Shown one piece after another: positions 6,651-13,651 of a stretch of 19,445 nucleotides of DNA. Every line of letters begins with the position of its first letter. Positions within the stretch are counted from its first letter, which is position 1. Source of the DNA: Treponema sp. (GTDB taxonomy: Bacteria; Spirochaetota; Spirochaetia; Treponematales; Treponemataceae); assembly GCA_024691105.1 (NCBI GenBank), contig JAILNY010000109.1, positions 1 to 19,445 on the forward strand. The letters run 5' to 3'. The notes under the pieces were generated by a model, which did not search any database, was not told the origin of the DNA, and saw only the letters and a list, made by a program, of their open reading frames with translations. The position numbers and the translations under genes are program-made.

Positions 6651-8837
6651 ATGAAATTAAAAAAAATTCTCACACTATGCTGCATTACATTTTTAACAGT
6701 ATGCGGCATTAGTTGTAATACAAAATCTGAAGAAGACAAAACCCTTCAGCAAAAATACGGTGCAGATACAGATTATTTTATCGGACTAAAAGAAGTTCAG
6801 CAAAAAAACAACAAAGCGGCAATCAGACATTTTAATAATGCCATCGCACACGGTTCAAAATATGTCCGCCGCCGAAGTCTTGAACAGAAAATAAAACTTG
6901 GTAACATTCAATACCAGATCAAAGAAGCAAAAAATTATCTCCAGCAATATAACGATGACGCAGCGCTCATTTTTGCGTGTCACATTTTTTTTGACAATAA
7001 AGAATACGCGCTGCTCATAGACACAACAGATTCAATTGATATTTCGCGCGCTCCAAATGAACTTGTCAAAATGCGGCTTCTTGCAATGCGCGAAAAAAAC
7101 GATTCTCGTCTTACAAAAACAATCGGCGCCTGGTTTTTAACAAGAAAGATTACACAGGACCACATCGCTTTTTATAACGACTATCTTTTGAGCAATGCAG
7201 ATAAAATTCAGCTTGAAGTAATTGAACCTGTAAAGGACGATTCAGAATCTGAAACCACCGCGCCCGCAGAAAATTCAGAATTTTATAAAACGCTTCTTTT
7301 ATATTTTGTAAAATTCAGAGTGCTCTGCGGCAAGGGTGATTTTCCGGCTTCGTACGACATGCTTGAAAATATTCAAGAATACTGCACAAAACAAAAAACG
7401 ATTCCGTTAAATGAACAGCTCACAGCCGACATCGGAAAAACTTATTTTGCAGTAAGTAAAAGACATCAGCAGAACGGAGAATATTTTTTAAAGCTTTCTG
7501 ATTCTGAATTTGCAAAAACTAATCCAAAGGTAAAATATTTTTCTTTGATTTACGCCGGAAGAATTTTTTCCCGCGCGTCTATGTATTCAAAATCTGACAA
7601 GGCATTTACCGATGCACTTGAGTGTTCTCAAACTGATGAAGAATACGACATGGCTCTCTGGTTTTTGTTAAATTCAAAACTTGCCGTTTCTACCGACAAA
7701 TGTATTCCGACACTAGAAAAATATTGCAGCACATGGCATGACCCGTATTACTTTTCTGATTTTTTGGATAATCTTTCGCTTTTGCTTTTTACCGGCGCAA
7801 AGTGGGAATCGTTTCCAAAAATATATAAAATCATTGACGGTTACGCGGACAACGCAAATACTTCAAAGTTTGCTTTTCTTACCGGCGAGTTAATTGAAAA
7901 TAAAATTCTTTCGGGAACTGACGCAGAAAAAATTACAGCGTATCAAAAAGCCTTTGAGCTTAATGCAGGAACTGATATTTACTACAGACTTCTTGCGGCA
8001 AAAAAATTGAATCTTCCGGCAGGACAGATTGAACGAAAAATATTTTCATCATCGCTTGCAGAGTCTGCCACAAATGATGTCGAAGCAGAAATTTTACTTA
8101 AGGGCTATGCTGATTTTGGATTTGAAGAATTAATTTATCCTGAATGGCAGTATTTTTATACAATCGATCCAAAAATCTTTAGCGTTGAAACAATCTGTTA
8201 TGTCGCAGAGTTTTTGCGCTCATGCGGAAGTTATACGAACAATAATTTTTATAAAAGTCTTCACATGATTTCTAAAACTGCAAATCTTGATAATGCACGC
8301 GTAAACCGAAGGGTTTTTGAACTTGCCTATCCTAAAAACTTTTCGTTTCAAATTGAAGATTCTGCAAAAGAATTTAATGTTGAACCTTACGAAATGCTCG
8401 GACTCATCAGAACAGAAAGCTTTTTTAACCCAATCGTACAAAGTCACGCCGGCGCAATTGGTCTTACCCAATTAATGCAGCCAACCTTTGATGATTGTGT
8501 TCAAAAATTAAAAATTAAAGATGCCGATATTACAGACCCGGCAACCAACATTCGTGTCGGAACTTTTTACTATTCAGATCTTGTGCGCCGGCTTAACAAT
8601 TCTGATATTCTTGCACTGTTTGCATATAATGCCGGTGCAACCCGCGTAAGACGCTGGCTTCAGACATCACGCGTGGGCCTTGGACTGTATAAAAACCTTC
8701 CTTCGGACTTGTTTTTAGAAACGATTCCGATAAGTGAGACCCGTAACTACGGCCGTAAAGTGGTTCAGGGCGCTGCTGTGTACGCGTGGCTCTACTACGG
8801 CAAAAGTCCCTGCGAAGTTATTGACGAGATGATGTAG
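6651..8837 (+). CDS. Soluble lytic murein transglycosylase family lipoprotein (Slt-type)
   Basis: A 728-residue envelope enzyme that cleaves glycan strands of peptidoglycan. Residues 1-24 form a lipoprotein-like signal (hydrophobic core, then CGISC; spirochaete lipoboxes are relaxed). A long helical, TPR-like region follows, as in Slt70. The catalytic domain occupies about 570-720. E589 in RTESFFNP is the expected catalytic glutamate, followed by GAIGLTQLM, AYNAG and a C-terminal ETIPISETRNYGRKVV block, all typical of the Slt family. The ATG at 6651 starts the signal peptide; a TTG at 6639 is in frame but would add four residues before it. The Shine-Dalgarno sequence is weak, so translation is probably coupled to the LysM gene 14 nt upstream. 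The two products likely act together at the wall. Confidence 0.93.
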   Translation: MKLKKILTLCCITFLTVCGISCNTKSEEDKTLQQKYGADTDYFIGLKEVQQKNNKAAIRHFNNAIAHGSKYVRRRSLEQKIKLGNIQYQIKEAKNYLQQYNDDAALIFACHIFFDNKEYALLIDTTDSIDISRAPNELVKMRLLAMREKNDSRLTKTIGAWFLTRKITQDHIAFYNDYLLSNADKIQLEVIEPVKDDSESETTAPAENSEFYKTLLLYFVKFRVLCGKGDFPASYDMLENIQEYCTKQKTIPLNEQLTADIGKTYFAVSKRHQQNGEYFLKLSDSEFAKTNPKVKYFSLIYAGRIFSRASMYSKSDKAFTDALECSQTDEEYDMALWFLLNSKLAVSTDKCIPTLEKYCSTWHDPYYFSDFLDNLSLLLFTGAKWESFPKIYKIIDGYADNANTSKFAFLTGELIENKILSGTDAEKITAYQKAFELNAGTDIYYRLLAAKKLNLPAGQIERKIFSSSLAESATNDVEAEILLKGYADFGFEELIYPEWQYFYTIDPKIFSVETICYVAEFLRSCGSYTNNNFYKSLHMISKTANLDNARVNRRVFELAYPKNFSFQIEDSAKEFNVEPYEMLGLIRTESFFNPIVQSHAGAIGLTQLMQPTFDDCVQKLKIKDADITDPATNIRVGTFYYSDLVRRLNNSDILALFAYNAGATRVRRWLQTSRVGLGLYKNLPSDLFLETIPISETRNYGRKVVQGAAVYAWLYYGKSPCEVIDEMM

Positions 8838-8990
8838 CCACGGCAATCGACTGCCACGCGACGCGAGTCGCTCGAACAGCCCGGCACTGTGCGGATGTCG
8901 CGGCTCTGCGCATGACGCGCGAGTCTTTGTGGCGTCGCGGCGTAAATCACGCTTACAGAGTGTCGCGCGATGGCGCGACTTAAATCGCGA
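8838..8990. other. CGCG-rich convergent intergenic region
   Basis: This 153-bp gap between convergent slt and argC is far richer in G+C than the genes around it and is full of CGCG/GCGC words. It includes a GCGAC-GCGA-GTCGC hairpin with a GNRA-type tetraloop (8858-8871) and a second perfect hairpin described separately. No convincing gene was found; the short open frame here is a by-product of the composition. Confidence 0.6.
8962..8979. terminator. Hairpin between slt and argC
   Basis: A perfect 7-bp stem GTCGCGC/GCGCGAC with a 4-nt loop (GATG) lies 12 nt beyond the argC stop and 125 nt beyond slt. There is no long T-run. It probably acts as a shared 3' boundary for the two convergent genes. 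Confidence 0.5.
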
Positions 8991-9938
8991 TTATCTTAAA
9001 CCCGTTGTCTCATCGATTCCCATCATTATGTTAAGACACTGCACGGCAGCGCCCGATGCACCCTTTCCAAGGTTATCAAAACGAGTCGTTACCATAATGC
9101 GGTCATCGTTTCCATAAACAAAAACCTGCATGTCATTTGTATTAGCCAATGTGTTTGCAGGAATAAACTGCTCTGGCAGAACACCTTCACCCATAAACGG
9201 AGCAACCTTTACAAAATTACATCCGTCATAGTGAGCAGCAAACATCTCCTGAACATCTTTAGCACTTACCTTTTTTGCCAAAAGCCTTGCATGCAAACCA
9301 ACAGTAACCGTCATCCCCTGAAAATAATCACAAACATAAGGATTAAAAATCGGTTCGTAATCAAGACCTGTAATTTTCTTCATCTCTGGAAGGTGCTTAT
9401 GAGTCTGAGTCAAAGCGTACAATCTTGGAGAATCAAGACCAGCATCGCGACCTTCTGCCTCATACTGAGCAATGGCCTTTTTACCTGCTCCAGAATAACC
9501 GCTTACCGCATGAACAACAACAGGATAATCCTTTGGCATAATTCCGGATTTTACAAGCGGATATCCGATTGCAATAAAACCAGATGCATAACAGCCAGGA
9601 ACTGCAACACGGTTAGAAGAAATGATTTTTTCGCGGAATGATTTATCAAGTTCCGGAAATCCGTAGGCCCAGTCAGGATTTGTTCTGTGTGCAGTTGAAG
9701 CATCAATAATTCTTGTCTTTGGATTTGTGCAAAGCCCTGCTGATTCAATTGCAGCAGCATCCGGCAGACAAAGAAAAGTAAAATCAGATTCATTAATCAT
9801 CTTTGCTTTTTCAACAGGGTCTTTTCGTTTTTCCTCATCAATCTGAAGAATCTCAATATCGTTTCGACCGGCAAAGCGCTCGTAAATCTTTAATCCAGTT
9901 GTTCCTTCTTTTCCGTCAATAAAAATTTTGTATGCCAT
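8991..9938 (-). CDS. argC: N-acetyl-gamma-glutamyl-phosphate reductase, short (type 2) form
   Basis: A 315-residue NADP-dependent enzyme of arginine biosynthesis, converting N-acetyl-glutamyl 5-phosphate to the semialdehyde. Seen: an N-terminal nucleotide-binding GKEGTTGLKIYE (9-20), the nucleophile C116 in VAVPGCYASGF, and VHAVSGYSGAGKKA (142-155). The length matches the short bacterial type 2 ArgC rather than the roughly 340-residue type 1. The start is ATG at 9938 with GGAG 8 nt upstream; an upstream in-frame GTG at 9953 precedes this site and is less likely. No other arginine gene is adjacent, so argC is solitary here. It diverges from the YczE-kinase fusion gene. Confidence 0.92.
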   Translation of the reverse strand: MAYKIFIDGKEGTTGLKIYERFAGRNDIEILQIDEEKRKDPVEKAKMINESDFTFLCLPDAAAIESAGLCTNPKTRIIDASTAHRTNPDWAYGFPELDKSFREKIISSNRVAVPGCYASGFIAIGYPLVKSGIMPKDYPVVVHAVSGYSGAGKKAIAQYEAEGRDAGLDSPRLYALTQTHKHLPEMKKITGLDYEPIFNPYVCDYFQGMTVTVGLHARLLAKKVSAKDVQEMFAAHYDGCNFVKVAPFMGEGVLPEQFIPANTLANTNDMQVFVYGNDDRIMVTTRFDNLGKGASGAAVQCLNIMMGIDETTGLR

Positions 9939-9989
9939 GTTCAAACTCCGCACAAATAAAATTTAATTTAAGCAATTTTAATTATATTT

Positions 9990-10018
9990 TTGAATATTTG
10001 CAATTCCTGAGGTATACT
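9990..10018 (+). promoter_or_regulatory. Promoter of the YczE-kinase fusion gene, possibly leaderless
   Basis: TTGAAT (9990-9995), 17 bp and TATACT (10013-10018) form a good promoter. Only 6 bases separate the -10 box from the ATG at 10025. A TGAGG at 10008-10012 lies 12 nt before the ATG, inside the promoter and too far away for a normal Shine-Dalgarno sequence. A leaderless transcript is therefore likely. Confidence 0.5.
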
Positions 10019-10024
10019 ATTTTT

Positions 10025-11380
10025 ATGCGCAGTAAAAAAGAATTGATCAAACGCTACACAATGTTTTTCTTTGGAATTTTTTCCAACGCACTTGGTGTCG
10101 CTTTTATTACGCGCTCCATGCTTGGAACAGGTCCGACAACCTGTATTCCTTATGTGTTAAGTTTATCTTTTCCATTTTCGTTCGGTACCTTCACTTTTTT
10201 ATTCAACCTTTTACTTCTTTTGGTTCAGCTTCTTTTACTGCAAAAAAAATTCCCGCGCTACCAGTTTTTTCAGATACCGGCAAATCTTTTGTTTTCTGTC
10301 TGCATTGATTTTGCAATGAACCTGACAAAAAATCTTGCAATCAATAACTATGGAATGGCAATTATTTTTACAGTCCTCGGCTGCAGCTTAAGAGCACTTG
10401 GCGTAAGTCTTTCTGTTGTTGCTGATGTTGTCATGCTCAGCGCAGAAGCTTTTGTAAAAGCAATTTCTGATTTTTCAAAAAAAGAATTCAGCATCTGTAA
10501 ACTCGTAAGCGATGCGACAATGTCGGCAATTGCAGTCGGTCTTTCGTTTCTCTTTCTCGGAAAACTTGAAGCCGTGCGCGAAGGAACTTTGATTACCGTC
10601 ATAATCGTAGGTCCTTTGTCCAAATATTTTTCTGACAAGATGGGATTTGCCCATCATTACTTTTCTGTTGATGGTGAATTTGTCTACGAAGAAAAACTCA
10701 AATTAAAAGAAGGAAAACGCCTTGTCCTTACAATCACTTCTCTTGCAGGAAGCGGTGGCCGCATCATCGCGCGTCTTTTGGGTGAGCGGCTTTCGATTCC
10801 GGTTTACGACAAAGAGCTTATCGACATAGTTGCAGAACAGGGACACCTTTCAAAGCTCTTTGTAAAACAGCATGACGAAAAACTTTATACCAACATCGCA
10901 GAAGCCTTTATCCTTGAACACTATTCCTTCCACACGCCGGACTTTGAAAGTTACCGAAGCCTATTTAAAGCTCAAACTGCGGCAATAAAAAACCTTGCAC
11001 AAACCCAGGACTGTATCATAATCGGACACTGTTCAAATCATATCCTAAAAGACTCACCTGAAGTCCTGAACATTTTTATCACGGCAAATCAGGAACACCG
11101 CCTTGAATATATTCAGCACAAATACAAAATTGACAAGCGCCTTGCCGCACGCAAAATAAAAAAACAGGACAGCGACACCGAGAAATATTACCGACACTTT
11201 ACAGATTCAAACTGGAAAGATTCTGACAACTATCATCTTACAATCGACTCTTCGCTTTTAGGTTACGAAGGAACCGTAAATTTACTTGAACAGCTTGTCC
11301 GCCAGCATTATCTCGATGTCAACAAAGTAAAGATTCGTGCTACTGCAGATTCTTACAAAGTGCGTCAACCTGCGCCTTAG
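10025..11380 (+). CDS. YczE/YitT-like membrane domain fused to cytidylate kinase-like domain
   Basis: A 451-residue two-domain protein. Residues about 10-210 contain roughly five hydrophobic spans and resemble the YczE/YyaS/YitT membrane family (FFFGIFSNALGVAFITRSMLGTGP at the start is characteristic). Residues about 235-435 resemble the cytidylate kinase-like family: ITSLAGSGGRIIARLLGERL followed by IPVYDKELID, a P-loop variant with GSGGR in place of GKST. The kinase would face the cytoplasm. The substrate is unknown; dedicated CMP kinase activity should not be assumed. The ATG at 10025 is chosen because it starts the membrane domain and fits the promoter; a longer frame to 9932 runs into argC on the other strand. 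The 3' end overlaps the convergent phosphatase-like gene by 41 bp. Confidence 0.82.
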   Translation: MRSKKELIKRYTMFFFGIFSNALGVAFITRSMLGTGPTTCIPYVLSLSFPFSFGTFTFLFNLLLLLVQLLLLQKKFPRYQFFQIPANLLFSVCIDFAMNLTKNLAINNYGMAIIFTVLGCSLRALGVSLSVVADVVMLSAEAFVKAISDFSKKEFSICKLVSDATMSAIAVGLSFLFLGKLEAVREGTLITVIIVGPLSKYFSDKMGFAHHYFSVDGEFVYEEKLKLKEGKRLVLTITSLAGSGGRIIARLLGERLSIPVYDKELIDIVAEQGHLSKLFVKQHDEKLYTNIAEAFILEHYSFHTPDFESYRSLFKAQTAAIKNLAQTQDCIIIGHCSNHILKDSPEVLNIFITANQEHRLEYIQHKYKIDKRLAARKIKKQDSDTEKYYRHFTDSNWKDSDNYHLTIDSSLLGYEGTVNLLEQLVRQHYLDVNKVKIRATADSYKVRQPAP

Positions 11381-12419
11381 TAAGACCGATAGTATTTATC
11401 AGATAATTTGTCACAACCTGATGAAGATTTTTCTGAGTTACTTTCTTTCCACCGTTTATATTAGAAAACATAAATGGAACAGTATTAGAAATTAAATCGT
11501 ACTGCTGAAAATTCTTTTGAACGCTGTAAAGATTTTCAAAGCTCTTCATGTAGTCTTCTGTAATCTCTTCAAGTGTTGCACCGTTAAGCGCAAGAAGAAT
11601 TCCTGCAATAAAACCAGTTCTGTTTTTTCCATCTTTTCCATGAACAAGATACTTGCAGTCAGGATGCTCTGCAATAAATACAAGAGCTTCTTTTAACTGA
11701 GCATTAAATTCATCACCAGAAAAAGACGATCCCATATTTACATAAAGAACTTTTCCGTTGTCAGAAAGTGACTTATAGTAAGGCACGCTCTTTAACTGAG
11801 GTTCCGCAGATTCTTTGCTGTCACCAAGGTTAATAACTAAATCAATTTTTGTTGATTCTACAAGCTTTGCAGCATATGGTGAACGGTTGTCTCCACGAAT
11901 CGGACTGTAAGATCTGTATAATTTTCCTTTGGCAATTTTTCCGCCGGACACTTCTCTAAAGTTTGCAAAAATTTCATCGCTTGCAAAACGTGTACGGTCA
12001 TCATTCTGCTTAAGCATTCGTGTCTGAAACTCAATAAGATAACCATAGCTCTTTTTTAATGTAACGGTAACCTTTGTTCCAACTTCTGCTCCCGTTACCT
12101 TTGCAAAATTTCCCATATTGATTGAAAGAGAAACCGCATTCGGTTCAAGGCGTAAAAGAAATTCTCCATTATCAACATCACTGTAATTTCTTACAATTGG
12201 AGCTGTAAATTTATATGTTCCAACCTGAACATTAACAATATCACTTGCGCTAAATCCCTTTGTAATTAGCAGCGATGGCTTTATAGAAAGATACGAATTT
12301 CCGTGAACATCAATTTCAGAAATCTCTGCCTGAAACGATGCCTTTTCAGCAGCACACACAAACCCGCCAAGTAAAAGTAGCAAAAATAAACAGATAAAAG
12401 TATTTTTTAAAGACTTCAT
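11340..12419 (-). CDS. Exported tyrosine-phosphatase-family protein with catalytic Cys replaced by Gly
   Basis: A 359-residue protein with an N-terminal signal peptide (about 1-23, cleavage near CAA). Residues about 30-125 resemble the C-terminal beta domain of SAM hydroxide adenosyltransferases (APIVRNYSDVDNGE, then LSINMGNFAKVTGAEVGTKV). Residues about 140-345 are a protein-tyrosine-phosphatase-like domain with FREVSGGKIAKGKLYRS and INLGDS. The active-site loop reads VHGKDGKNRTG (259-269), whereas phosphatases have HCxxxxxR; the nucleophile Cys is Gly261 (codon GGA), while H260 and R267 remain. Phosphatase chemistry should be lost, leaving a possible phospho-ligand-binding role. A good SD (GGAG, 7 nt from ATG) and promoter support expression. 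Confidence 0.85.
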   Translation of the reverse strand: MKSLKNTFICLFLLLLLGGFVCAAEKASFQAEISEIDVHGNSYLSIKPSLLITKGFSASDIVNVQVGTYKFTAPIVRNYSDVDNGEFLLRLEPNAVSLSINMGNFAKVTGAEVGTKVTVTLKKSYGYLIEFQTRMLKQNDDRTRFASDEIFANFREVSGGKIAKGKLYRSYSPIRGDNRSPYAAKLVESTKIDLVINLGDSKESAEPQLKSVPYYKSLSDNGKVLYVNMGSSFSGDEFNAQLKEALVFIAEHPDCKYLVHGKDGKNRTGFIAGILLALNGATLEEITEDYMKSFENLYSVQKNFQQYDLISNTVPFMFSNINGGKKVTQKNLHQVVTNYLINTIGLTKAQVDALCKNLQ

Positions 12420-12440
12420 TTTCTCACTCCTATTTTTATT

Positions 12441-12468
12441 ATGATAACACAGAAAAAATATATGTCAA
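12441..12468 (-). promoter_or_regulatory. Promoter of the phosphatase-like gene
   Basis: On the minus strand, a perfect TTGACA (12468-12463), 16 bp and TATCAT (12446-12441) form a strong promoter. It gives a short leader containing the GGAG ribosome site. It stands back to back with the rsmI promoter without overlapping it. Confidence 0.65.
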
Positions 12469-12479
12469 AAAATTTCCTA

Positions 12480-12508
12480 TTGCGCGGAACATAATTTGAC
12501 TATATAAT
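12480..12508 (+). promoter_or_regulatory. Promoter of rsmI, probably leaderless
   Basis: TTGCGC (12480-12485), 17 bp and a perfect TATAAT (12503-12508) end 6 bases before the GTG start codon at 12515. No Shine-Dalgarno-like purine run exists between them. The protein start is fixed by homology (SELYIVGTPIGNL), so the short distance is real and not the product of a misplaced start. Confidence 0.6.
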
Positions 12509-12514
12509 TATAGT

Positions 12515-13222
12515 GTGTCAGAATTGTATATTGTTGGAACGCCTATCGGAAATTTAGGGGACATCACCTACAGAGCTTTGGAAACATTCAAGACTGTAGA
12601 CGTAATCGCCTGCGAAGATACGCGCCACACGTTAGAGCTTCTGACCCATTTTGAGATTCGTAAGCCGTTAATTTCGTGCCGCTCCCAAAATGAAGAAATT
12701 GCAGCCGATAAAATTATCGAGTTGTTAAACAAAGGACAATCGGTTGCCTATGCAAGCGATGCCGGAATGCCTGGAATCAGCGATCCTGGCTCTGTTTTGG
12801 CCTACAAAGTACGGCAGGCAGGGTATAATGTTGTTCCAATTCCGGGTCCAAGTGCGTTTGCAACCCTTGTAAGCGTTGCAGGTCCAGGCGGCAAAACCCT
12901 CGTTTTTGAAGGTTTTACCTCGCCAAGTCCCGGAAAAAGACGTAAGCGCCTGCGGGAACTTATGCAGCTTGGATATGCGTTTATTTTGTACGAAAGTCCG
13001 TTCAGAATTGTAAAGTTGCTGACGGATATTGCCGATATTGATAGTAACCGGCGCGTGGTAATCGGTCGGGAACTGACAAAACTGCATGAAGAGATTGTGG
13101 AAGGGACTTCTGCAGAATTAAGGGACGATTTTGCTGCACGGCAATCCATAAAAGGAGAGTTTGCAGTTTTCGTTTGTGGCACTAATAATGCTAAACTTTC
13201 AGCAGAAAATACCGATAATTAA
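12515..13222 (+). CDS. rsmI: 16S rRNA (cytidine-2'-O)-methyltransferase RsmI
   Basis: A 235-residue SAM-dependent enzyme that 2'-O-methylates C1402 of 16S rRNA in the decoding centre. Seen: an N-terminal LYIVGTPIGNLGDITYRAL, DVIACEDTRHT, the glycine-rich ASDAGMPGISDPGS, PIPGPSAFATLVSVAG, FEGFTSPSPGKRRKRL and YESPFRI blocks, the full RsmI signature in order. It is about 45 residues shorter than typical enzymes, apparently lacking the small C-terminal domain while the methylase core is complete. The start is GTG, giving SELYIVG, at the normal family start. The 18-nt gap to flgM suggests one transcript ending at the terminator near 13570. Confidence 0.95.
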   Translation: MSELYIVGTPIGNLGDITYRALETFKTVDVIACEDTRHTLELLTHFEIRKPLISCRSQNEEIAADKIIELLNKGQSVAYASDAGMPGISDPGSVLAYKVRQAGYNVVPIPGPSAFATLVSVAGPGGKTLVFEGFTSPSPGKRRKRLRELMQLGYAFILYESPFRIVKLLTDIADIDSNRRVVIGRELTKLHEEIVEGTSAELRDDFAARQSIKGEFAVFVCGTNNAKLSAENTDN

Positions 13223-13240
13223 GGTATAAGGCAGGACAAT

Positions 13241-13528
13241 ATGATGATAGACAAACTTGGAGGAATTTCTCCACTTAACAACATTCAGAACACAAAACGT
13301 ACTCAGGGTACAGGTAGTGTAAAATCTTCACCAGATTCTATCAGCGTTTCAAAAGAAGCAAAAGAGATGGCCGAAGCTTACTACCTTAAAGAAGTTGCAG
13401 ATGAAACTCCTGATGTAAGAGCTGACCTTGTTGCTCAGATTAAGGAAAAAATTAAAGACTCATCATACCTTAGCGCAGAAGTAATCAATTCTACTGCCGA
13501 AAGGATTATGGCTAGTTACGGCATCTAA
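13241..13528 (+). CDS. flgM: Anti-sigma-28 factor FlgM
   Basis: A 95-residue protein resembling FlgM, which holds the flagellar sigma factor FliA inactive until the hook-basal body is complete. Seen: a short polar N-terminus, SPDSISVSKEAKEM (about 30-43), and a C-terminal helical region (about 58-92) matching the sigma-binding part (RADLVAQIKEKI, YLSAEVINSTAERIM). The length is normal. The start is ATG at 13241 with AGGCAGGA 5-10 nt upstream; a second ATG follows at once. It lies 18 nt after rsmI and is followed by a strong terminator, so it is the last gene of that unit. Confidence 0.85.
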   Translation: MMIDKLGGISPLNNIQNTKRTQGTGSVKSSPDSISVSKEAKEMAEAYYLKEVADETPDVRADLVAQIKEKIKDSSYLSAEVINSTAERIMASYGI

Positions 13529-13551
13529 TTCAATTTAATTTGATGCTAGAT

Positions 13552-13583
13552 AAAAAAAGGCGGAAGGAATTCCGTCTTTTTTT
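13552..13583 (+). terminator. Rho-independent terminator of rsmI-flgM
   Basis: A 7-bp stem GGCGGAA/TTCCGTC (13559-13565 and 13570-13576, one G-T pair) encloses the loop GGAA. It is preceded by seven A and followed by seven T (13577-13583). This is a textbook intrinsic terminator, 30 nt after the flgM stop. The A-run would also allow use from the other strand. Confidence 0.9.
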
Positions 13584-13596
13584 GTATATAGAACTT

Positions 13597-13628
13597 TATA
13601 ATACGACTTGCAGCCGGTTTTGCGGCTG
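13597..13628 (+). promoter_or_regulatory. -10 box and leader hairpin ahead of the Fe-ADH-like gene
   Basis: A TATAAT at 13597-13602 has no good -35 box; the expected place overlaps the terminator T-run. A hairpin CAGCCG/CGGCTG (13611-13616 and 13623-13628, loop GTTTTG) follows, before an ACGGAG ribosome site (13641-13646) and the ATG at 13652. The hairpin may stabilise or regulate the leader. It is too small to call a riboswitch. Confidence 0.4.
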
Positions 13629-13651
13629 TTCATTAAAAAAACGGAGTTTTT

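Noticed and set aside
8929..9117. Short + strand frame in the slt-argC gap
   Set aside because: It starts in the CGCG-rich region and then runs antisense into argC, with no ribosome site or protein-like composition.
9932..10024. Longer N-terminus for the YczE-kinase fusion
   Set aside because: The extension overlaps argC on the other strand and contains the promoter; the YczE-type domain begins at the ATG at 10025.
11636..11662. Cys-to-Gly change in the phosphatase loop as a sequencing error
   Set aside because: GGA differs from TGT and TGC at two positions and the frame continues intact on both sides.
13611..13628. Leader hairpin as a riboswitch or attenuator
   Set aside because: A single 6-bp stem with no T-run and no conserved riboswitch core; only a simple leader hairpin can be claimed.
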